Origin: Deltaproteobacteria bacterium
Lineage (GTDB): Bacteria > Desulfobacterota > Desulfobaccia > Desulfobaccales > 0-14-0-80-60-11
Assembly: GCA_019308625.1 (NCBI GenBank)
Contig: JAFDHU010000160.1
Location: 1 to 11,713 of the forward strand
Reading direction: 5' to 3'
DNA length: 11,713 nt
The notes under the pieces are model-generated. The model made no database searches. It was not told where the DNA came from and was given only the letters and a program-made list of their open reading frames with translations. This document shows, one piece after another, positions 5,834 to 11,713 of this stretch. Position numbers and translations under genes: made by a program. The number at the start of each line of letters is the position of its first letter. The stretch's first letter is position 1.

Positions 5834-7930
5834 ATGGCCATTGAAGAAAGAAAATACGGGGCATATTTGTGCAAAGGCTGTGGCATCGGGGCTGCCCTGA
5901 ACTTTGAGGAGCTGGCCAAAGTCATCCGCAAAGATGGCAAAATTCAGCACATCCGGGAACATGACGTCCTGTGCAGCCCCGAAGGCCTGGCCATGATTCA
6001 GGAAGACCTTAAACCCGAAGGGGAAGGCATCAATTGCCTCCTTATCGCTGCCTGCTCCCCTCGGACCAAATATCAGGAATTTGATTTCCCCAATGTGTTG
6101 GTGGAACGGGTAAACCTGCGGGAGCTGGTGGCCTGGACCCAGGAGCCCAACCATCCCGAAACCCAGGCCCTGGCCGAGGATTACTGCCGCATGGGCGCGG
6201 CCCGCATCAAAAAAGCCGACCTCCCCGAGCCCTACCAGACCGAGTGCGACAAGACCATCCTGGTGGTGGGCGGCGGTGTCACCGGCCTGACCGCGGCCCT
6301 GGAGGCCGCCAACAACGGCTATCAGGTGGTACTGGTGGAAAAAGAGGCCCAGTTGGGCGGCTACGCGGCCAAACTCTACAAAGCCACCCCTTCAAGCTAC
6401 CCTTACACCAGCCTCCAGGACCCGCCGGTGCATGCCTTGATCGCTGAAGTGCAGGCCCACCCCCTTATCCGGGTACTGACCAACACCACCATCGTGCAAA
6501 GCGAGGGGGAACCGGGACTGCTGGATGTGACCGTGAATACCAACGGCACCGAGGAAACCATCCGCATCGGTTCGGTAGTCCTGGCCACCGGTTTCCGGCC
6601 CTACGACGCCACCAAGCTGTCCCATCTGGGCTACGGCCTCTCTCCGGATGTGGTCACCAACTTTGAGTTTGAAGAGCTGGCCAAAAAAGGCAAAATCGTC
6701 CGGCCCTCCGACGGCAAGGCTCCGGAAAGTGTGGCCTTCATCCAGTGTGCCGGCTCCCGGGATCCCGAGCATCTGCCCTACTGCTCGGATTTCTGCTGCC
6801 TCACCTCCCTGAAGCAGGCCCTCTACGTGCGGCAGTCCAACCCGGAAGCCACCGCCATGATCCTCTACAAGGATATCCGCACTCCGGGGCAGACCGAGCT
6901 GTTCTACAAAGAGGTCCAGTCCGACCCGGGTGTTATGCTCACCAAGGCGGAAGTCACTGGCGTGGAGCTGGCTCCCGGGGCCAAGCTGAGGGTGAAGGCC
7001 AAGGATACCCTGCTGGGGGCCAATGTAGCCTTTGAGGCCGATATGGTGGTGCTGGCCACCGGGCTGGTGCCCACCACCTTGGATGACCCCATCCTCAACC
7101 TCACCTACCGTCAGGGACCGGGACTACCGGAAACCGAAAACGTGCGCCAACCCATGACCATCCCTCTGGCCATGGAGGACGCCCGGGGCGCGGCCATGAA
7201 GGCTATTCAGGCCCTGGAGCACGTGGCCGCCGGTGTGGCGGTGCATCCCCGGGCTTGGGACGAGACCTTCCCGGATCCCTTTATGCAACGCTGCACCCAG
7301 TGCAAGCGCTGCACCGAGGAATGTCCCTTCGGCGCTATCGACGAAGACGAAAAGGGCACCCCTTACTTCAAGATCAACCGTTGCCGACGCTGCGGCACCT
7401 GCATGGGAGCCTGCCCGGAGCGCATCATCAATTTCAATGACTTCAGCGTGGACATCATCGGCTCCATGCTGAAGTCCCTGGATGTACCTGAGATTGAGGA
7501 CGAGGATGACCCGGAAGCCCCCTTCCGCTTCATCGGCTTGGTGTGTGAAAACGACGCCTACCCGGCCTTGGATGCTGCGGGCTGGCACCGGTTGCGCCTT
7601 AATCCCTACATCCGCTTCATTCCGTTGCGCTGTCTGGGTTCTTTCAATCTGGTGTGGGTCTCCGACGCCTTGTCCCGAGGGATTGACGGCATGATCCTCC
7701 TGGCCTGCAAGTCGGGAGAGGATTACCAGTGTCACTTTGCCAAGGGTAGTGAGCTGGCAGAATACCGCCTGAGCAAGCTGTCGGAAACCCTGGACAAGCT
7801 GGGCCTGGAGGCTGACCGGGTGCAATTGGTGACCGTGCAAATCTCCGACTTTGACCGCCTGCCCAAAATCCTGGATGATTTTGTGGCCCGGGTCAGAGAA
7901 ATCGGCCCCAACCCCTTCAAGGAATTTTAG
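5834..7930 (+). CDS. qmoB: Quinone-interacting membrane-bound oxidoreductase subunit B (HdrA-MvhD fusion)
   Basis: Second soluble flavoprotein of Qmo, fusing an HdrA-like body to an MvhD/FlpD-like domain. In order: an N-terminal HdrA domain with C13, C16, C47 and C74 (CKGCG, CS, CSPRT) for a probable Fe-S cluster; the FAD domain with VVGGGVTG near residue 145; the HdrA signature CAGSRDPEHLPYCS from C305; two ferredoxin motifs, C487/C490/C493/C497 and C517/C520/C523/C527; and an MvhD-like domain from about 560 with C571, C600, C625 and C633, which in that family bind a [2Fe-2S] cluster. Its cofactor set implies electron relay or bifurcation-like handling of electrons between QmoC, QmoA and AprBA; whether bifurcation occurs is unsettled. 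The 698 residues are near, perhaps slightly under, the usual QmoB size. ATG 5834 has AGGAGG at 5823-5828 inside qmoA. qmoC follows after 12 bases. Confidence 0.96.
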   Translation: MAIEERKYGAYLCKGCGIGAALNFEELAKVIRKDGKIQHIREHDVLCSPEGLAMIQEDLKPEGEGINCLLIAACSPRTKYQEFDFPNVLVERVNLRELVAWTQEPNHPETQALAEDYCRMGAARIKKADLPEPYQTECDKTILVVGGGVTGLTAALEAANNGYQVVLVEKEAQLGGYAAKLYKATPSSYPYTSLQDPPVHALIAEVQAHPLIRVLTNTTIVQSEGEPGLLDVTVNTNGTEETIRIGSVVLATGFRPYDATKLSHLGYGLSPDVVTNFEFEELAKKGKIVRPSDGKAPESVAFIQCAGSRDPEHLPYCSDFCCLTSLKQALYVRQSNPEATAMILYKDIRTPGQTELFYKEVQSDPGVMLTKAEVTGVELAPGAKLRVKAKDTLLGANVAFEADMVVLATGLVPTTLDDPILNLTYRQGPGLPETENVRQPMTIPLAMEDARGAAMKAIQALEHVAAGVAVHPRAWDETFPDPFMQRCTQCKRCTEECPFGAIDEDEKGTPYFKINRCRRCGTCMGACPERIINFNDFSVDIIGSMLKSLDVPEIEDEDDPEAPFRFIGLVCENDAYPALDAAGWHRLRLNPYIRFIPLRCLGSFNLVWVSDALSRGIDGMILLACKSGEDYQCHFAKGSELAEYRLSKLSETLDKLGLEADRVQLVTVQISDFDRLPKILDDFVARVREIGPNPFKEF

Positions 7931-7942
7931 GAGGTGTGATCC

Positions 7943-9055
7943 ATGGCTGACGAAATTCTCATCAAACCGGACCTGCAGTTCGTCAAGCGGATCATGGCCG
8001 CCGGGGGGCAAGATGCCAAAAAGTGCTATCAATGCGATACCTGCAGTGTGGTGTGCAATCTTTCTCCAGAGACCAGCCCCTTTCCCCGGAAGGAGATGCT
8101 TCAGGCCCAATGGGGCTTGAAAGAGGTTGTCAAGAGCCCTGACATCTGGCTGTGCCACCAGTGCAGCGATTGCACGGTATATTGCCCCCGGGGAGCCAAG
8201 CCGGGAGAAGTGCTTGCGGTGCTCCGGCAGATGTGCATTGAGGAATACGCCTTTCCTCCCATGCTGGCCCGCATGGTGGGCGACTACCGCTTCCTGCCCT
8301 TGTTGATCGCCCTGCCGGTGGTGCTCCTGTTGCTGGCTCTGAAGATCACTGGGCGTCTGGCTATCCCCGAGGGGGATATTGTGTTCTCCAAGATGTTCCC
8401 CTGGTACACCATAGACATTATCTTTTTGGGCGCCGCGGGCTTTGCCCTGTTCGTGTTTGCCCAAGGCGTGCGGCGCTACTGGAAGGACCTGAACACCTCC
8501 CCCTGGAAGGTAAGGCTCAAAGGCAGCCTGATAAGCCACCTCATCCCTACCTTGGTGGATATCATCAAGCACGACCGCTTCAAAAAGTGTGAAACCACCT
8601 TTGCCCGCTCCATCAACCACCTGATGGTGTTCTTTGGGTTCGTTTTTCTGGGGCTGGTTACCGCCTGGGCCTTCCTCAAGGAGTGGGTCTTTCATCAGCC
8701 CGGTCCCTATTTCATCTTTTCCCCCATCAAGCTCCTGGCTATGGTGGGCACGGCCCTGCTGCTTTACGGCATCTACCAGATCATCGTAGCCCGGCAGGCC
8801 AACGCCGACAAAGCCGGCTACGGCACCTACTTTGACTGGCAGTTGATTTATGTGATCGTGGCCGTGGGGGTCACCGGCTTGGGCTCCTGGCTCTTCCGCC
8901 TGCTGGGCATCAAGATCCTGGCCTACCCCACCTATTTCCTGCACTTGGCCTCGGTCTTCTTCCTGTTTTTCTACGCCCCTTACACCAAGCTGGCCCACTT
9001 GGTTTACCGCACTGTGGCCATGCTTTACGCCAGGATGGCGGATCGGGGCTTTTAG
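7943..9055 (+). CDS. qmoC: Quinone-interacting membrane-bound oxidoreductase subunit C (HdrC-cytochrome b fusion)
   Basis: Membrane anchor of Qmo, which oxidises menaquinol and delivers electrons to QmoA/B. Residues 1-95 form an HdrC-like ferredoxin domain with C28/C31/C34/C38 (CYQCDTCSVVC) and C71/C74/C77/C81 (CHQCSDCTVYCP). The rest is a cytochrome b of the NarI/HdrE/DsrM type with about six membrane segments, near 117-135, 157-176, 228-248, 264-283, 300-323 and 328-348. Histidines H199, H210, H226, H334 and H352 lie in or beside these segments and are candidates for haem b ligands. The 370-residue length fits QmoC. The ribosome binding site AGGAGGTG (7929-7936) overlaps the qmoB stop codon, so translation is probably coupled. 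The presence of QmoC, rather than separate HdrBC, is typical of Gram-negative sulfate reducers. A strong terminator follows within 30 bases of its stop. Confidence 0.96.
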   Translation: MADEILIKPDLQFVKRIMAAGGQDAKKCYQCDTCSVVCNLSPETSPFPRKEMLQAQWGLKEVVKSPDIWLCHQCSDCTVYCPRGAKPGEVLAVLRQMCIEEYAFPPMLARMVGDYRFLPLLIALPVVLLLLALKITGRLAIPEGDIVFSKMFPWYTIDIIFLGAAGFALFVFAQGVRRYWKDLNTSPWKVRLKGSLISHLIPTLVDIIKHDRFKKCETTFARSINHLMVFFGFVFLGLVTAWAFLKEWVFHQPGPYFIFSPIKLLAMVGTALLLYGIYQIIVARQANADKAGYGTYFDWQLIYVIVAVGVTGLGSWLFRLLGIKILAYPTYFLHLASVFFLFFYAPYTKLAHLVYRTVAMLYARMADRGF

Positions 9056-9083
9056 GGTGTCCTGACCAACCCACCAACCGGAC

Positions 9084-9114
9084 GCCGGCTCCCACAGAGG
9101 GAGCCGGCTTTTTT
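9084..9114 (+). terminator. Intrinsic terminator of qmoABC
   Basis: A perfect 10-base-pair stem, GCCGGCTCCC (9084-9093) with GGGAGCCGGC (9099-9108), closes a 5-base loop (ACAGA) and runs directly into six T (9109-9114). It lies 28 bases after the qmoC stop. It marks the end of the sulfur gene cluster; downstream genes need their own promoter. Confidence 0.95.
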
Positions 9115-9266
9115 CATGGGGCGGCCACCAAAGCAAAACAATCCTTCCTGCTTCAACCCGGCCAGAGAGGGGGTTTTGTCGGTGTCACAATTTTTCTTAA
9201 AGCACCGGCGCCGAAGTTGGAGTAAAATTTGAAAAATCAAGGTAAAATCCAACAAAGGAGCAAGCC
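9115..9266 (+). promoter_or_regulatory. Probable promoter region of the YkgJ-type gene
   Basis: No gene is seen here. After the terminator, base composition falls from GC-rich to AT-rich between about 9170 and 9250, as expected of a promoter. TAAAAT occurs at 9223-9228 and 9243-9248 as possible -10 elements, but neither has a good -35 at 16-18 bases (TTGGAG at 9217 is 20 bases from the second). The exact promoter is therefore not assigned. Confidence 0.3.
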
Positions 9267-10061
9267 ATGGTTTATTTGAATATGCAGGCGGTGCGGCCGG
9301 TGAAGTTGACGCTGAACAGCCGCTTCCGGTTTCGCTGTCACCCCGGCGTCCCCTGCTTCACCGAATGTTGCGGCAAAACCACCATCATCCTCACCCCTTA
9401 CGACATACTGCGCTTGAAAGAACGGCTGAGCATCACTTCTGGAGAATTTCTCGCCCGATATACCCGCCGGGAGGAGCATGAACAATCGGGACTTCCTCTA
9501 GTACTAATGGATATGGAACGATTCGGAGGGCGTTGTCCCTTTGTCCGGCCGGTCACCGGCTGCATCGTCTACAGCGACCGCCCTGCCACCTGCCGCTACT
9601 ACCCGGTGGGACAGGGCCTGCTGATCACTGAGGATGGCCTGGACGAGTTTTATTTCATGATCAAGGAAGAGCACTGTAAAGGGTTTGAAGAGGACGCGGA
9701 ATGGACGGTGCAGTCCTGGAAAGAGGATCAGGGCGCGGACTACTATGATGAAATCAACAAGGAATGGAAGGCCATGTTGTTGCGTCGCAGCTCTGTGGGC
9801 AAACCGGATACGGACCGGCGCCTTCAGGACCTCTTTTACATGGTGATGTATGACCTGGACCAGTTCCGCCGCTTCATCTTCAAAAGCCGGTTTCTGCAGA
9901 TTTTCCACGTGGAGGAAGATCTCTTGCAGCGCATCTATGAAGATGACCTGGAACTGCTGCAATTCGGCTACAACTACCTGAAGATGGTGCTGAAGATTCA
10001 GGATAGCAAGGATATCCGGCTTCAGGCGGGTGACAAACCCGCGCCGGCTTCTCCGGCCTGA
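9267..10061 (+). CDS. YkgJ-family cysteine-cluster protein
   Basis: A 264-residue cytoplasmic protein whose first 140 residues match the YkgJ (UPF0153) cysteine-cluster pattern, a putative zinc- or iron-binding domain of unknown biochemical role. The visible cysteines are C24, C30, C34, C35 (ending in ECCG), C90 (RCPFV), C99 (GCIVY), C109 (in RPATCRYYPVG) and C137. The GCxxYxxRPxxCRxYPxG segment is the best family signature. The N-terminal group is C-x5-C-x3-CC, looser than the common CxxCxxCC. The C-terminal 120 residues are helical, acidic and lack cysteines; I do not recognise them as a separate domain. Start ATG 9267 has AAAGGAG at 9254-9260. It follows the qmo terminator and so is probably transcribed independently, possibly together with the CoA-binding gene 54 bases downstream. 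A link to sulfur metabolism is not shown. Confidence 0.85.
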   Translation: MVYLNMQAVRPVKLTLNSRFRFRCHPGVPCFTECCGKTTIILTPYDILRLKERLSITSGEFLARYTRREEHEQSGLPLVLMDMERFGGRCPFVRPVTGCIVYSDRPATCRYYPVGQGLLITEDGLDEFYFMIKEEHCKGFEEDAEWTVQSWKEDQGADYYDEINKEWKAMLLRRSSVGKPDTDRRLQDLFYMVMYDLDQFRRFIFKSRFLQIFHVEEDLLQRIYEDDLELLQFGYNYLKMVLKIQDSKDIRLQAGDKPAPASPA

Positions 10062-10115
10062 AGCAGTGAACGGCAGGCAACCCGGCTGCCCTTGGCCTTA
10101 AAATAGGGAATCCCG

Positions 10116-10547
10116 ATGATCGCGGCGGAGATTCAGGAGCTGAACGCCCACCCGGCAGAAATTGCCGACATCCTCAGGAACTACCGCACTGTGGCCGTAG
10201 TGGGCCTGTCTCCCAAGCCGGAGCGGCCCAGTCACCAGGTGGCCCGTTATTTGCAGAAACACGGCTACCGAATTGTCCCGGTCCGGCCCGGATGTCATAC
10301 GATTCTGGGAGAAAAGTGTTATGCCACCCTGAAGGACATCCCTTTTCCGGTGGAGGTGGTGGATATCTTCCGGAACGTGCAAGCTATTCCGGCCATTGTG
10401 GATGAGGCCATCGCGGTGGGCGCCAAGGTGGTCTGGATGCAGTCGGGCCTGGCCGAACCCCACTCCGCCCGCAAGGCCCGGACCGCCGGACTTAAAGTGG
10501 TCATGGACCGCTGCATGAAAGTTGAGCACGCGGCCTTGGGGCAGTAA
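10116..10547 (+). CDS. CoA-binding domain protein, YccU type
   Basis: A 143-residue single-domain protein of the Rossmann-like CoA-binding family (YccU/HcgN-like small proteins). After an N-terminal helix, TVAVVGLSPKPERPSHQVA (25-43) forms the first strand and nucleotide-binding loop with the family's typical SxKPxRxSxxV pattern. GYRIVPVRPG, the VVDIFRN strand, VWMQSGLAE and the C-terminal VVMDRCMKVEH are also diagnostic. Length is normal for the family. It has no catalytic residues of succinyl-CoA synthetase, so it probably binds CoA or a related ligand without a known reaction. ATG 10116 has only a weak AGGGA site near 10105. It lies 54 bases after the YkgJ-type gene with no terminator between, suggesting cotranscription. 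Confidence 0.88.
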   Translation: MIAAEIQELNAHPAEIADILRNYRTVAVVGLSPKPERPSHQVARYLQKHGYRIVPVRPGCHTILGEKCYATLKDIPFPVEVVDIFRNVQAIPAIVDEAIAVGAKVVWMQSGLAEPHSARKARTAGLKVVMDRCMKVEHAALGQ

Positions 10548-10650
10548 TTCTCCGGATCGGTCCCGTTGACGCCGGGCTGCCTGTAAAGAGCGGAAAACTC
10601 ATTTTTTAAGATTCCCCGGCGCAGGCCTGGAAGGGAAAAAGGACAATTGC

Positions 10651-10669
10651 GGCCCCAGGGGACTTTTTT
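10651..10669 (+). terminator. Possible weak terminator after the CoA-binding gene
   Basis: A small GC inverted repeat (CCC/GGG within 10653-10661) is followed by six T (10664-10669). GGAAAAAG at 10634-10641 can also pair with CTTTTTTCC at 10663-10671 (one-base bulge), a shape that could stop transcription. The GC stem is very short, so this is a weak call. The remainder of 10548-10762 has no gene or clear promoter that I can see. Confidence 0.3.
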
Positions 10670-10762
10670 CCGGGTAGGGGGATCTCCTGGAAGCGGCTGT
10701 CTGAACTACCCTGTTCTCGGCACTGCCACCGTGGTCGCCCGCGGGTCTTAAAGGATTTTTCC

Positions 10763-11443
10763 GTGGACGCCTTTATCGGCTTGCTGTTTGCCTTGGTGGG
10801 AGCCTTGGCCGGAGGCTTCCTTACCCGGGCCATCCTCAGGGCCCGCTACGGCTTGGCCCGGCGGGAGGTCGCCGCCGAGACCAACCGGCTGCTCAACCTC
10901 TTCCAGGCCTTGTACACCGAGCTGTCCCTCACTTGGGAAGCCTATCAGAACCTGGCGGGAGCGGCCCTGGAGCAGGCCGAAGAGCCCGATGACCTGACCT
11001 TTCCGGGCATCTTTGCTGCCTCCCAGCACTATTTCAGCGTCTATGACGCCGCGGCTGCGCAGTTGGGGGCCTTGGAGCCGGACTCCTGCCGCCGCCTCAT
11101 TGACACTTACATCAATCTCAAGGCCTACTTTGATGAGCTGAACACCTACCGCCGCTTGGCGGACCGGCAGCGGGAGACCCGCCTGAAAGCTGACTTCAAC
11201 CTTTACGAGGCCCGCCAGATCCGCCAAGAGCTGAAGAACTATCTGGAATATTTACAGAAACGGCACGTTCAGGTAAAGGGCCTGGTGGCTGCCAGCCTGG
11301 AGATGCTCCAGGAATTCGTGTCCCTGGGTCGCCAAGGCTTTGAGGGTTTTTTCCCTGTTCCGGCGACTTCATCAACAAATGGGCAGCGGGGCCAAGGCAG
11401 ATTCCAGCAATTCCGCCCACAGGACCTGTCTGGTTTTGACTAA
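10763..11443 (+). CDS. Membrane-anchored helical protein of unknown function
   Basis: A 226-residue protein that I do not recognise. Residues 4-25 (Phe/Leu/Ala/Gly-rich, FIGLLFALVGALAGGFL) form a single N-terminal membrane segment followed by arginines (RAILRARYGLARR), so the bulk should face the cytoplasm by the positive-inside rule. The rest is helical: long amphipathic stretches (EVAAETNRLLNLFQALYTEL; LYEARQIRQELKNYLEYLQK) suggest helical bundles or coiled coil. There are no catalytic motifs; the single cysteine, in DSCRR, is isolated. The start is GTG 10763 with AAGGA at 10751-10755, and it places the membrane segment at the N-terminus. The last 30 residues are low-complexity (Gly/Gln/Ser) with codon use unlike the rest, directly after a six-T run at 11347-11352; the true C-terminus may lie in another frame. 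The next gene starts 42 bases downstream. Confidence 0.7.
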   Translation: MDAFIGLLFALVGALAGGFLTRAILRARYGLARREVAAETNRLLNLFQALYTELSLTWEAYQNLAGAALEQAEEPDDLTFPGIFAASQHYFSVYDAAAAQLGALEPDSCRRLIDTYINLKAYFDELNTYRRLADRQRETRLKADFNLYEARQIRQELKNYLEYLQKRHVQVKGLVAASLEMLQEFVSLGRQGFEGFFPVPATSSTNGQRGQGRFQQFRPQDLSGFD

Positions 11444-11485
11444 GCAGCAAAAACTCTTCGCCGCATCTTCGGCCGCTCCAGACGG

Positions 11486-11713
11486 ATGTTAGCCCGGGTA
11501 AAAAGCGGCGCCCTTAAGGGCGTGGAGGCCTTTCTGGTGGAGGTGGAGGTGTTTCTGTCCCCGGGCCTGCCGGCCTTCGCCACCGTGGGGCTGCCCGACG
11601 CCGCGGTAAAGGAGTCCCGGGAGCGGGTCCGGGCAGCCATCAAAAACTCGGGCTACCTGTTCCCGGCCAACCGCGTCACCCTGAATCTGGCCCCGGCCGA
11701 CGCCCGCAAGGAG
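11486..11713 (+). CDS. YifB/ComM-type Mg-chelatase-like AAA+ ATPase, N-terminal part (cut by window end)
   Basis: The first 76 codons of a gene that runs off the right edge. The translation begins MLARVKSGALKGVEAFLVEV and contains LPAFATVGLPDAAVKESRER and NRVTLNLAPAD, closely matching the N-terminal S5/Lon-like domain of YifB/ComM proteins, including the VGLPD..VKESRERVR..I motif. The family has a later AAA+ Mg-chelatase module; in naturally competent bacteria ComM is a branch-migration helicase that helps integrate foreign DNA, and in others its role is less known. ATG 11486 is chosen because family members start with this MLA(K/R)V segment; no good ribosome binding site precedes it, which suggests coupling to the upstream gene 42 bases away. 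Full length, normally about 500 residues, cannot be checked here. Confidence 0.92.
   Translation, partial: MLARVKSGALKGVEAFLVEVEVFLSPGLPAFATVGLPDAAVKESRERVRAAIKNSGYLFPANRVTLNLAPADARKE

Noticed and set aside
4572..9055. Heterodisulfide reductase (HdrABC) instead of Qmo
   Set aside because: HdrA-, HdrC- and MvhD-like parts are present, but there is no HdrB (CCG domains), QmoC carries a cytochrome b domain, and the genes follow aprBA; this is the Qmo arrangement.
7124..9136. Long open frame on the - strand (670 codons) opposite qmoB and qmoC
   Set aside because: Antisense shadow of two well-identified genes; composition is Gln/Gly/His-rich and it runs through the qmoC terminator. No motif.
10021..10095. 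Terminator between the YkgJ-type and CoA-binding genes (GCCGG/CCGGC and GGCAG/CTGCC hairpins)
   Set aside because: Both stems are only five pairs and no T-run follows either, so they are not called as terminators.
10606..10833. Lys/Arg-rich 75-codon frame on the - strand between the CoA-binding gene and the next gene
   Set aside because: It overlaps the start of the membrane-anchored protein gene, has no clear ribosome binding site that I could confirm and no recognisable motif; the Lys/Arg content follows from the local T-rich and GC-rich sequence.

Overview
This window carries the sulfate-activation half of dissimilatory sulfur metabolism, all on the + strand: ATP sulfurylase (sat), a 101-residue protein I do not recognise, APS reductase (aprB, aprA) and the membrane complex that passes quinol electrons to it (qmoA, qmoB, qmoC). 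High G+C, strong AGGAGG-type ribosome binding sites, and a Qmo complex with its own membrane subunit QmoC all suggest a Gram-negative sulfate reducer of the Desulfobacterota (old Deltaproteobacteria) type. Sequence alone cannot exclude a relative that runs the pathway in the oxidative direction. No species can be named.

Layout. Positions 88-4293 hold sat, the small gene, aprB and aprA. A 162-base gap before aprB contains a strong hairpin without a U-tract. A clear intrinsic terminator (4314-4349) follows aprA. A 220-base stretch with many inverted repeats then leads to qmoA (GTG start, 4572), tightly coupled to qmoB and qmoC, and the run ends in a textbook terminator (9084-9114). sat-orf-aprBA and qmoABC are therefore probably separate, or only partly connected, transcripts.

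Downstream, 9267-11443 holds three genes without an obvious sulfur role: a YkgJ-type cysteine-cluster protein, a YccU-type CoA-binding protein, and a membrane-anchored, probably helical protein of unknown function. The window ends inside the N-terminus of a YifB/ComM-type AAA+ ATPase gene that starts at 11486.

How it works together: Sat makes APS from sulfate and ATP. AprBA reduces APS to sulfite and AMP. QmoABC links AprBA to the membrane menaquinone pool, QmoC holding the haem b part and QmoA/QmoB being HdrA-like flavoproteins. No mobile element, tRNA, rRNA or CRISPR array was seen. The core genes are a known pathway; what is less explained is the small sat-aprB protein, the RNA structures before aprB and qmoA, and the accessory genes downstream.
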